From Eubacterium sp. (GTDB lineage Bacteria > Bacillota > Clostridia > Oscillospirales > Acutalibacteraceae): a stretch of 59,784 bases of DNA. Below are positions 41,315-49,218 of the stretch, in pieces. The position numbers and the translations under genes were made by a program. The notes under the pieces were generated by a model. The model did no database searches. It saw only the letters and a list, made by a program, of their open reading frames with translations, and was not told the DNA's origin. Each line of letters begins with the position of its first letter. The first letter of the stretch is position 1. The stretch lies in NCBI GenBank assembly GCA_017450645.1, contig JAFSTE010000013.1, positions 1 through 59,784 of the forward strand, given 5' to 3'.

Positions 41315-42598
41315 TTACTCCTCGTCGAACTTGAGGATTGTTGAAAGAAGCACCTTATAGCCCGCCTCGATAGCTTCGGGGTTAAGGCGGTCAGCGCTGT
41401 CGCGTCTGTTATGGTAATAGTCAGCAGGTGCAGGGTCCATAGCAGCAAGTGCCGTAGCCTTGATACCTGCCTTAGAGAATGCAGCCGCGTCGGACGCTCC
41501 CATAAATACCGAGCCGAGCTTCATATCCTCGTAGCCCGCTTCCTTACCTGCCTCGATAACGAGGTTGCTAAGGTCCGCGTCGTTTTTAACAAGGGAGTTC
41601 ATATCCCTGCTGTAAACATTTAAGTATTCTAAATCGCAAAGCGTATCAACACAGATTGCTGCGGTTTCAACGCCCTCGTTTTCGTACTCGTCCTTATGAG
41701 CCTTAGCCCAGGCCTTTGTACCCTTGAGTCCTGCTTCCTCACCGTCTGTAACCATAGCAACAATCTCGGTGTTTTCAAGCTCTACGCCCGCCATATCGAG
41801 CATACGGATTGCACATACTGCAGCGTAAGTACCCGTAAGGTTATCGTTAGCGCCGGGTGAAATAGTCGAAAAGTCAACAAAGTAGAACAGCGTGCACATA
41901 CCGAGCACCATAATAATATGAAGGTAGAAGCCCCAGTTTACCATAAAGTTACCGAAGCCGCCCATATCGGTGCAGGAAGCGATAACCGCAAGCACTGCCA
42001 CAACGATTGACACGATAACGCCGCAAATTGTAAGTCCCATAAGCGGGAACATAAGGTGTACCTTTTTGCTGTAAAGCAGGTGACGCCACTCGTACGCAGC
42101 GTCAACATGGCCCGAAATTATAAGTCTTTTCTTAACCTCGCCCTTAGGCTTACGAACTGCGTAGAAGTTGTGCGCCGGCTTTTTCTTATAAAAGATATCG
42201 CAAAAGTCAGCGTAGACGCCGAGCTGCAAAAATGCGATGCACGCGCTGATTGCCGCACACGCGCCCACGATAATGTTAGGTACGAAAAAGTCGTTTTTGC
42301 CCACGCCCTCGAATACGCCGAGGTAAACTAAAAGGAGCGTTACCGCAAATGCAAGGATAGAGAGCAGCGACACTACCTTAGTGAAGAACAAAAAGGCTTT
42401 AGGCGCCATCTGATACTCTTCAAATCCTGTTTCGTCGCAGAAGGTATCCATCTCTTTTTTAAGATGCTTTTGTGTTGCGTAGCAGTTATCGTTACCCGAC
42501 TCACGCGGACCGTAACGCTTAATTACATTAGTTATTTCCTTAACGGAGTATTTTACATTCTCTTTAACTACCGCCTGAGGAAAATCGGAATATTTCAT
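41315..42598 (-). CDS. M28-family metallopeptidase with internal membrane segments
   Basis: 427 residues. Zinc-site motifs of M28 aminopeptidases appear in order: ISGHVDAAYEW, SPGANDNLTGTYAA, VTDGEEAGLKG, CVDTLCD and YYHNRRDSADRL. Two TM segments lie before the first ligand (about 70-135), and two more (GLTICGVIVSIVVAVLAVIAS; FYLHIIMVLGMCTLFYFV) lie between the first His and the Asp ligand, so the active site would be assembled around a membrane hairpin. It probably trims peptides at the membrane. The start is ATG 42598 with GGAGG upstream. It follows ecfS by 66 bases. Confidence 0.85.
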   Translation of the reverse strand: MKYSDFPQAVVKENVKYSVKEITNVIKRYGPRESGNDNCYATQKHLKKEMDTFCDETGFEEYQMAPKAFLFFTKVVSLLSILAFAVTLLLVYLGVFEGVGKNDFFVPNIIVGACAAISACIAFLQLGVYADFCDIFYKKKPAHNFYAVRKPKGEVKKRLIISGHVDAAYEWRHLLYSKKVHLMFPLMGLTICGVIVSIVVAVLAVIASCTDMGGFGNFMVNWGFYLHIIMVLGMCTLFYFVDFSTISPGANDNLTGTYAAVCAIRMLDMAGVELENTEIVAMVTDGEEAGLKGTKAWAKAHKDEYENEGVETAAICVDTLCDLEYLNVYSRDMNSLVKNDADLSNLVIEAGKEAGYEDMKLGSVFMGASDAAAFSKAGIKATALAAMDPAPADYYHNRRDSADRLNPEAIEAGYKVLLSTILKFDEE

Positions 42599-42664
42599 AC
42601 TCGTTGCCTCCAATAATTTTCTGCCAAAGATTATAGCAGATATATTATATAATGTCAATTTTAA

Positions 42665-43351
42665 TTAGCTAATTATTCCGTATTTTGTATTAAGTCTGTC
42701 GATTTTTTTAATGAACGCCTCGCCGAAAAGCAGTAAAAATACCGCCGTTGACGCGCCGAAGGTGATGTTAAACGGTATGCCCGCCGCGTACACGCCAAGC
42801 ACGCCCGAAAGGGTGATATTATTACCGTACATAACTAAAATCGTCGATAAATCCACAATCAGCCCGTACAGCACTCCGCACAGCAAAAAGCCTGCTATTG
42901 CAAGGGGTACGCGTTTTTTAGGAACCTTTTTAAACAGCAGCCCCGCCGCAAATCCGACAAGCCCGAGCGCCACCATCTGAAACGGGGTCCATATCCCCTG
43001 ACCGAAAATGAAATTCGAGATAAACGCCGAAAACGCACCGACGAGGTAGCCCCTCTCTGCGCCGAGACAGACCGCCGAAACTATCACCACCGCGCCGATG
43101 GGCTTAACCTGCGGAAGCAGGTAGAACGCCGCGCGCGACACTACGGCGAGCGCCGTAAGCGTTGCAAGCAGTGTTATTTCGCGCTCGGAGCTTTTTTTAA
43201 CCTCGAACACCGCAAAAAACGGCAGCATAGATAGTATCAGCACCGCGGTGCATACGATGTAGAGGTTTACACGCTCGCTAAGCAGCAGCTGATACACTAC
43301 GGCAAGCGCCAGCGCTAGCGCTACGCTAAGCGGAAAAAGCAGTTTTTTCAT
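42665..43351 (-). CDS. ECF transporter substrate-binding S component
   Basis: 228 residues, six to seven TM segments. Features of S components: LLATLTALAVVSRAAFYLLPQVKPIGAVVIVSAVCLG and the late GIWTPFQMVALGLVGFAAG segment. It pairs with the dedicated T and fused ATPase genes upstream, so this is a group I ECF importer for a vitamin or cofactor. The substrate is not fixed by sequence; the layout with a two-domain ATPase resembles predicted cobalamin/corrinoid (CbrTUV-type) systems. No B12 riboswitch was recognised. Its start overlaps the ATPase gene by four bases. Confidence 0.85.
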   Translation of the reverse strand: MKKLLFPLSVALALALAVVYQLLLSERVNLYIVCTAVLILSMLPFFAVFEVKKSSEREITLLATLTALAVVSRAAFYLLPQVKPIGAVVIVSAVCLGAERGYLVGAFSAFISNFIFGQGIWTPFQMVALGLVGFAAGLLFKKVPKKRVPLAIAGFLLCGVLYGLIVDLSTILVMYGNNITLSGVLGVYAAGIPFNITFGASTAVFLLLFGEAFIKKIDRLNTKYGIIS

Positions 43352-44778
43352 ACGCTCTCCCCCACTTCAAAGTCCGCGATAACTTCGCCGTCAGTAAGGC
43401 GCGACAGCGGGGTTGTGTAAAGGGTGAGTCGCCTGAAAAGGTCGCCCGTTTTCATAGTGGACACGATTTTTCCGCCCGACAAAAACGAGGTGTAATCCGC
43501 AAAATTGCCCGCAAATTCAAGGTCGTGAGTGACGAGAATAACCGTCTTTCCCTGCGTGCATAGGTCTTTTAAAAGCTCGCCGAGCTTCTTTTTCATAACA
43601 CAGTCGAGCCCCGTTGTAGGCTCGTCAAGAAGTATAATATCTGCACCTGTAGCGAGCACCTTAGAGAGCGCGAGTCGCTGCGCCTGACCGCCCGAAATAT
43701 CGTAAGGGTGAAAGTCCTTAATATCGCTAATTTCGAGGTAATCCGTAAGGTCACCGAACTGCGCTTCCTCGCCGCAGGTGTCCTTAGTAAAAGTGTTATA
43801 GACATTCTGCGTTAGCATACTGATTTTACCGCTTGATTTAACGCTGCCGCGGTATGCCGACTTAACGCCGCAAAGCACCTTTAAAAGCGTGGTTTTACCG
43901 CCCGCGTTGCAACCGATAATCGCGTTAATTTTATTTTTATACGCCTTAAAATTAAGCGCGTTTAGCACATCCGCGCCCTTTTCGTAGGCAAAGCAGATAT
44001 TCTTAGCTTTTATAGCAACCGTAGGCTCGCTATCGTCAACCGGCAGCTCTTTTTTATTGATTTTACCGTACCTCACCCTTGCAGGAAGCGCAAAGAGAAG
44101 CGGATTATTCTGCTCCTTAAGATAGTTTACAACAACATTTTTTTCGTCTTTAATAAGGAGCTTAGAGTCGTCGAGCACCGCGATAGTGTCCGCTATATCA
44201 AACACATTTTCCGCATTATGGGTAGCGAGAACAATCGTGGTGTTAAAGTCCTTGTGCATACTGCGAAGGATATCGAAAAACTCAGCCTTAACAACAGGGT
44301 CAAGCTGAGAAGCAGGCTCGTCAAGGATAAGAATATCGGGCTTCATAATCATAACAGAGGCGAGCGCCAAAATCTGTTTTTTACCGCCCGAAAGTGCCGA
44401 TATATCAGCGTTTAAGCTCTTTTCAAGGTTAAAGTACGCCGCACATTCGGCTACAAGAAGCTGTATTTCATCCGCGGATAATCCTGCGTTTGCAGGCGCA
44501 AATTCGAGCTCAGAGAGGACGGAATTAGTAACCATTCCCTCCTCGAAATTTTGCATTACAAATCCGACAGAGCCGTTAATTTTTATTTCGCCGTCGAGCG
44601 TTCCGAACGGCGCAAGCTCGTCCTTTAAGAGTCTTAAAAGTGTTGATTTTCCGCTTGCGGACTTGCCGATAACGGCGCAAAACTCGCCCTGACTTACGCT
44701 TAAGGTGATGTCGCTGAGGGCGCAATTTGTCCTTTCGGGATATTTAAAGCTTACGCCTTTAAGGTTGATTTTTTCCAC
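43348..44778 (-). CDS. fused double-ATPase ECF transporter subunit
   Basis: 476 residues, two ABC ATPase domains in one chain. Domain 1: Walker A GKSASGKSTLLRLL, signature LSGGKKQILALA, Walker B DILILDEPASQLDP. Domain 2: Walker A CNAGGKTTLLKVL, signature ISGGQAQRLALSKV, Walker B DIILLDEPTTGLD. It powers the S/T module. The start is GTG 44778, with GGGAGG seven bases upstream; an upstream TTG is inside that site. It overlaps ecfT by 28 bases and ecfS by four, so the three are coupled. Confidence 0.92.
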   Translation of the reverse strand: MEKINLKGVSFKYPERTNCALSDITLSVSQGEFCAVIGKSASGKSTLLRLLKDELAPFGTLDGEIKINGSVGFVMQNFEEGMVTNSVLSELEFAPANAGLSADEIQLLVAECAAYFNLEKSLNADISALSGGKKQILALASVMIMKPDILILDEPASQLDPVVKAEFFDILRSMHKDFNTTIVLATHNAENVFDIADTIAVLDDSKLLIKDEKNVVVNYLKEQNNPLLFALPARVRYGKINKKELPVDDSEPTVAIKAKNICFAYEKGADVLNALNFKAYKNKINAIIGCNAGGKTTLLKVLCGVKSAYRGSVKSSGKISMLTQNVYNTFTKDTCGEEAQFGDLTDYLEISDIKDFHPYDISGGQAQRLALSKVLATGADIILLDEPTTGLDCVMKKKLGELLKDLCTQGKTVILVTHDLEFAGNFADYTSFLSGGKIVSTMKTGDLFRRLTLYTTPLSRLTDGEVIADFEVGESV

Positions 44779-45614
44779 AAGAACACCTCCCAAAGCTCAA
44801 TAAAAGCGGGCATTAATATTAGCGCCGAGAACGCAAGAACGGGTATAATGCTAAAGCTCTCAAAATAGATTTCAGGCTCAAAAATAAAGAGCATTTTTTT
44901 ACTGATTTTAAAATACAAAACGGTTGCAAAAAGCGCCGTATTTACAAGGATTATACACACCTCGCGCAGAGTAAGCGGGTAGTTTTTCATAGTCCTTTTC
45001 CCCTGCGTATAGCCGCGCGCCTTCATAGAGTCGGCGGTCACGATACTGCTCTCGAGCGAGTAGGTTACAAGGGCGGACAGGTTAGAAACAGCGGCTTTCA
45101 GCTTATCCTTTTTCGTTCTCTCTTCGTAGCCGTAAAGCGCCTTTTGCGCATCGCGGATGTCGGCGAGCTTGCGCTCAAAGCGCGGAATAAAGCCCAGCAC
45201 CATAGAAAAGAGCAGCGCGAATTTAGGCGCGAAGGACAGCAGATACATCACGCCCGAAGCGTTAGAATTATTCGACAGAATTTTAAAAAGTATTATCACG
45301 CTGCTTAAAATCACGCCCTGATTTACGCCGTAGAACAGCGCTTCAAGTGTAAAGTTAACACCCTTTACAGCAAAGAGTATAGTCATACCGTAGTGCGAGA
45401 ACAGCGAATTCATTATTCCGACCGCGACAGTCACAACCAGCGCGAGCTTTAAATCAGCAAAAAACGCCCTGCGGCTGCAAGCCGCCTGATATAGCAGCAC
45501 ACCGCAAAGCGAAATGATTGAAATTAACGGATTTGACGCAGTGAGTATAAGCAAAAAAGCGGTGCAAAAATACACCGCCTTTGTAACGGGATGAAGCTTT
45601 GACAAAGCGTTCAT
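44751..45614 (-). CDS. ecfT: ECF transporter T component
   Basis: 287 residues. Hydrophobic N-terminal core (AVYFCTAFLLILTASNPLISIISLCGVLL), cytoplasmic coupling helices with the A-R-x-like motifs (SIVTADSMKARGYTQGKRT), and further TM segments. It links the two ATPase domains to the S component. It lies ten bases after the mreB-like gene and overlaps the ATPase gene. Ribosome site GAGGAG. Strongly basic between TM segments, as expected for the coupling domain. Confidence 0.9.
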   Translation of the reverse strand: MNALSKLHPVTKAVYFCTAFLLILTASNPLISIISLCGVLLYQAACSRRAFFADLKLALVVTVAVGIMNSLFSHYGMTILFAVKGVNFTLEALFYGVNQGVILSSVIILFKILSNNSNASGVMYLLSFAPKFALLFSMVLGFIPRFERKLADIRDAQKALYGYEERTKKDKLKAAVSNLSALVTYSLESSIVTADSMKARGYTQGKRTMKNYPLTLREVCIILVNTALFATVLYFKISKKMLFIFEPEIYFESFSIIPVLAFSALILMPAFIELWEVFLWKKSTLKA

Positions 45615-45624
45615 AAATACTCCT

Positions 45625-46653
45625 CTATCTAATCCTTACATCGTCCTTGTTACGGAAGCGATAGCCGTAGTTGTCGAGAATATGCATCTTAGACAGAGCT
45701 ACAACAGCACCCTTTGCGGCGCAGAGGTTAGGCTGCGGAACAATTCTGACCTCAAGTCCGAGAGCCTCGGCAAAGAGCTTATCAAGTCCGTAAAGCTCCG
45801 CAGAGCCGCCCGTAAGCAGCACCTCGCCCGAAGTAATATCGGCAACGAGCTGCGGCGTTGTACGCTCAAACATAACCTGAGCAGCGGCGCAAAGCTCGTT
45901 TAAAAGCGGGGTCAGACAGTGGCAAATCTCGTTAGAACTTACCTCTACGACCAGGGGCGTGCCGCTTTCGACCGACCTGCCCTTAGCCACCATTTTAATC
46001 TCTTCCTCACGCGGAATAGCGCAACCTATAGCCTTTTTAATCTCCTCCGCCATTCTTACGCCGATAAGGACATTATACTTTTCTTTCATAAAGCGGATTA
46101 TCGCATTATCAAAATCGTTGCCCGCGATTTTAACCGTTTCGGTCTGGCTCATAGAGCCCTGCGACACAACAGCCATATCGGTAGTTCCGCCGCCGACATC
46201 TATAACGAACACGCCCGACGGGTGAATCGGGTCAATTCCCGCACCGAAAGCAGCGCAAAGCGGCTCCTCTACAAGACAAACCGAGCGCGCGCCCGACGAA
46301 ATTATAACCGAAATAAGCGTACGCTTTTCTACATCCGTAGCAAGAGCAGGTACGCTGGCAACAACGCGGGGACGGAAAATACTCTTTTTAAGCACTCTGT
46401 CAACAAAGTACTTAACCATCTGCTGAGTCAGTGAATAGTTACTGATAGCGCCGTCTTTAATAGGCTGCTCAACAGCAACGCCCTTAGGCTCCCTGCCCTG
46501 CAGATAGTACGCTCTTCTGCCTGCGTAAAGGATTTTTTCTGTTTCTTTATCATAGGCAACATAACAAGGCTCGTTTATAACCACGCCCTTGTCGGGGACG
46601 GCTATTACAATCGAGCTTGTGCCTAAATCTATTCCTAAGTCATATCCAAACAT
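45625..46653 (-). CDS. mreB: MreB/Mbl-family actin-like rod-shape protein
   Basis: 342 residues, full length for MreB. Phosphate 1 GIDLGTSSIVIAV, connect 1 VVASVPALATDVEKR, phosphate 2 FVIDVGGGTTDMAV, adenosine LTGGSAELYGLDKLF. It forms membrane-associated filaments that direct lateral wall synthesis. The usual mreC/mreD neighbours are missing; instead it heads an ECF vitamin-transporter cluster. It may be a second paralogue (Mbl or MreBH type). A MITE occupies its upstream region. Confidence 0.93.
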   Translation of the reverse strand: MFGYDLGIDLGTSSIVIAVPDKGVVINEPCYVAYDKETEKILYAGRRAYYLQGREPKGVAVEQPIKDGAISNYSLTQQMVKYFVDRVLKKSIFRPRVVASVPALATDVEKRTLISVIISSGARSVCLVEEPLCAAFGAGIDPIHPSGVFVIDVGGGTTDMAVVSQGSMSQTETVKIAGNDFDNAIIRFMKEKYNVLIGVRMAEEIKKAIGCAIPREEEIKMVAKGRSVESGTPLVVEVSSNEICHCLTPLLNELCAAAQVMFERTTPQLVADITSGEVLLTGGSAELYGLDKLFAEALGLEVRIVPQPNLCAAKGAVVALSKMHILDNYGYRFRNKDDVRIR

Positions 46654-46678
46654 AAATACAAATCTCCAAACCTTATTG

Positions 46679-46803
46679 CTCCCCTTGTCAAAGGGGAGAT
46701 GTCACGAAGTGACAGAGGGGATGGTCGCTATGGTTATAGACTATGTTTAAGGCGACGACCATCCCTCCACCGCAAGCGGTCCCCCTCCCTTTAGCAAGGG
46801 AGG
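46679..46803. mobile_element. MITE with double-hairpin ends
   Basis: About 125 bases. The left half has hairpins CTCCCC/GGGGAG and GTCAC/GTGAC, then GGATGGTCG; the right half is the reverse complement with variation: CGACCATCC, CCGC/GCGG, CTCCCT/AGGGAG. The two ends form near-complementary 50-base inverted repeats. Gut Firmicutes carry many such elements. No transposase. It lies between recD2 and mreB. Confidence 0.8.
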
Positions 46804-46822
46804 TAAGTATGTTTATATTATA

Positions 46823-49036
46823 TTATACTTCCACTCCGTTTTCAATAAAGAATTTAAGCGCGCTGAAGCGGCGGGACTTTTTGTCGTTATCGACCATCGC
46901 CTTAACTTCCTCTTCGGTGCCGACAATTATGAGCAGCTTCTTTGCGCGGGTGAGCGCGGTATAAAACAGGTTGCGGAAAGTCAGCTTTTTAGGTACTGCG
47001 AGGACGGGTAGCACAACCGCGTCAAACTCGCTTCCCTGGCTCTTATGCACCGTCATAGCGTAGGCGAGCTCAAGCTCTTTAACGCAGTCGAGCGGATAGG
47101 TCGCCTCCTTGTCAAAAAAGCGGACATTAACGATACCGTTTTTTCTGTCAATGCTTGCCAGCACGCCGATGTCGCCGTTAAACACGCCGAGCCCCTGCTC
47201 GCCCGATTTAAACCACGGAACATCGTAGTTATTCTTATTTTGCATTACTCTGTCGCCCTCGCGCAGGGTGTAGCCGAGCGACTTAATTTCCTGCTTTAAT
47301 TGCGACGGCGGATTGAGCCTTGCCTGCAAAAGATTATTTATGTTCTGGCTGCCGGTTTCGCCCATTCTGCTCGGGCAAAGCACCTGGATATCGCTCATAG
47401 GCTCAAAGCCGTAAGACGCAGGCAGCCTGACCGTCACGAGGTCAACAATCTTTTTTTGCGCCTGATATTTATTGCTCTCGCGAAGCAGGAAGAAATCCGA
47501 CTCGTGCGAGTTGTCAAACTCGGGCATTTCGCCCTTTACAACGCGGTGCGCGTTAGTGACGATTTTGCTCTTCATCGCCTGGCGGAACACCTTATCGAGC
47601 GTTACAACATCTATGTATCCGCACTCTATCAAATCGCGCAGGACATTACCTGCGCCGACGGGCGGAAGCTGGTCCTTGTCGCCGACCATAATGAGCCTGC
47701 AGTGAAGCGGCAGGGCGTCAATAAGCGCGCTGAAAACGGTAATATCAACCATTGACAGCTCGTCCACGATAACCGCGTCAAAATCGAGCGGGTTGCGTAT
47801 GTTATGAACAAAGCTTCTTACGCCCTCGGTATCGGAATACTCGACCTCTAAAAGTCGGTGGATAGTCTTAGCTTCGTAGCCGCAAAGCTCCTCCATACGC
47901 TGCGCCGCCCTGCCCGTAGGCGCGGTTAGCGCAACCTTCAGCCCTCTGTTTTTCATAAGGGAGATTATACCCTTTACGGTTGTTGTTTTACCCGTACCGG
48001 GTCCGCCGGTGAGGATAAGCAGCCCCTTATTGACCGCTATTTCTATAGCGTGACGCTGAAGCTCGTCGAACTCGATATTATTCGCCTTTTCAAAGGTCAG
48101 AATTTCGGAAGTAAATATCTCGCTTTGCTGCGGCGGAAACTTTTGCATAACCTGAATACGCTCGGCTATCGAGGTTTCGGCAGCGTAAATGTCGGGCAGG
48201 AACAAAAAGTCGCGCCCGTCCATTTCGACCTGAACGACGGTGTTATTCTCTATATCCGAGTCGATTGCGATTTCGGCGTAGTCCTCCTCGCAGCCGATAA
48301 ACTCGCACGCGGGTTTGATAATTTTGTCTCGCGGGATACAGGTGTGTCCGTTAGATAAATTGTGCCTGATAATATGCACTATCGCCGCCTGCGCCCTTAG
48401 CGAATACGGCGGCTTTTCGTCAAGATTATCGTAAATTTCGTCAGCCTTGTCAAAGGTAATGCCGTTAACCTCGCTTACAAGTGTATAGGGGTTTGCCTTT
48501 ACAACATCGAGCGACTCGTTTTTGTAAAGCTTGTAGATATTAAACGCCTGCTTGTGCGAAAGTCCGAGCGCACCGAGTGCAATAATCGTTTCGCGCGAGG
48601 CGTGCTGATTTTTGAAATCCCTGCTGATTTCCCTTGCTTTTTTGCGGCTGATGCCCTTAATCTCGGCAAGGCGCTCCGGCTCGTTTTCGATAACGTCAAA
48701 GGTTTTTTCGCCAAAGGCTTCGACAATCTTTTCAGCCGTTGACTGCCGCACTCCGCGGATAATTCCCGACGAGAGATAGCGCAGAATACCGCCGGCGGTT
48801 TCGGGCAGGGTCTGGCGAATTGTTTCAGCCTTGAACTGCCTGCCGAACGAGGGGTGAAAATCCCACACGCCCTCGCATTCGACCTCGCTGCCCTCAGCGA
48901 TTAGACCGACAGCGCCGACAACCGTTACGCCCTCGTCGCCTGTGTTAATTTGGGCAACACAAAAACCGGTATCCTCATTATAAAAGGATACCTCCTCAAC
49001 CATTCCGCATATTCTGTCTAGTACTTTGTTTTCCAT
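46823..49036 (-). CDS. recD2: RecD2-type DNA helicase
   Basis: 737 residues. N-terminal OB-like part (VLDRICGMVEEVSFYNEDTGFCV), helix-hairpin-helix repeats (IVEAFGEKTFDVIENEPERLAEIKGI), and an SF1B motor with Walker A LTGGPGTGKTTTVKG, motif II VIVDELSMVD, motif III MVGDKDQLPPVGAG, motif V/VI LAYAMTVHKSQGSEFD and FYTALTRAK. A 5'-3' helicase for repair or replication stress, independent of RecBC. Single gene. Its -10 box ends seven bases before the ATG and no ribosome site is seen, so the mRNA may be leaderless. Confidence 0.96.
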   Translation of the reverse strand: MENKVLDRICGMVEEVSFYNEDTGFCVAQINTGDEGVTVVGAVGLIAEGSEVECEGVWDFHPSFGRQFKAETIRQTLPETAGGILRYLSSGIIRGVRQSTAEKIVEAFGEKTFDVIENEPERLAEIKGISRKKAREISRDFKNQHASRETIIALGALGLSHKQAFNIYKLYKNESLDVVKANPYTLVSEVNGITFDKADEIYDNLDEKPPYSLRAQAAIVHIIRHNLSNGHTCIPRDKIIKPACEFIGCEEDYAEIAIDSDIENNTVVQVEMDGRDFLFLPDIYAAETSIAERIQVMQKFPPQQSEIFTSEILTFEKANNIEFDELQRHAIEIAVNKGLLILTGGPGTGKTTTVKGIISLMKNRGLKVALTAPTGRAAQRMEELCGYEAKTIHRLLEVEYSDTEGVRSFVHNIRNPLDFDAVIVDELSMVDITVFSALIDALPLHCRLIMVGDKDQLPPVGAGNVLRDLIECGYIDVVTLDKVFRQAMKSKIVTNAHRVVKGEMPEFDNSHESDFFLLRESNKYQAQKKIVDLVTVRLPASYGFEPMSDIQVLCPSRMGETGSQNINNLLQARLNPPSQLKQEIKSLGYTLREGDRVMQNKNNYDVPWFKSGEQGLGVFNGDIGVLASIDRKNGIVNVRFFDKEATYPLDCVKELELAYAMTVHKSQGSEFDAVVLPVLAVPKKLTFRNLFYTALTRAKKLLIIVGTEEEVKAMVDNDKKSRRFSALKFFIENGVEV

Positions 49037-49043
49037 AGACTTT

Positions 49044-49071
49044 ATTATAACATAAATATTAGAATAATCAA
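49044..49071 (-). promoter_or_regulatory. recD2 promoter with leaderless arrangement
   Basis: Minus strand: TTGATT, 16-base spacer, perfect TATAAT, then seven bases to the ATG at 49036. Confidence 0.65.
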
Positions 49072-49112
49072 TAATTCAAATTAGTTTTAAGTTTTAAGCT
49101 TTAAGTTTTAAG

Positions 49113-49136
49113 CGGCGCGATGAGGGGATCGCGCCG
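49113..49136. repeat. GC-rich hairpin in recD2/LRR intergenic DNA
   Basis: CGGCGCGAT / ATCGCGCCG around GAGGGG, preceded by TTTTAAG-type short direct repeats (49084-49112). Confidence 0.5.
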
Positions 49137-49148
49137 TCAAACTTATTG

Positions 49149-49168
49149 TCTGAGCGAAGCGAGTAACC
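49149..49168 (+). repeat. TCTGAGCGAAGCGAGTAACC repeat, copy 1
   Basis: A 20-base sequence repeated exactly at 51267-51286. Both copies lie just upstream, on the plus strand, of the terminator of a minus-strand gene. It contains a GCGAAGC mini-hairpin. Confidence 0.75.
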
Positions 49169-49189
49169 TAAAGTTCATAGCAAAACAAC

Positions 49190-49213
49190 AAAAGCACCCT
49201 TTCGGGTGCTTTT
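49190..49213 (-). terminator. terminator of the LRR protein gene
   Basis: AAAAGCACCC / GGGTGCTTTTT with a short loop. Confidence 0.88.
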
Positions 49214-49218
49214 TGATA

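Noticed and set aside
46679-46803. Promoter for mreB inside the MITE (a TTGACA is present near 46686-46691)
   Set aside because: No acceptable -10 box at 16-18 bases downstream on the minus strand.
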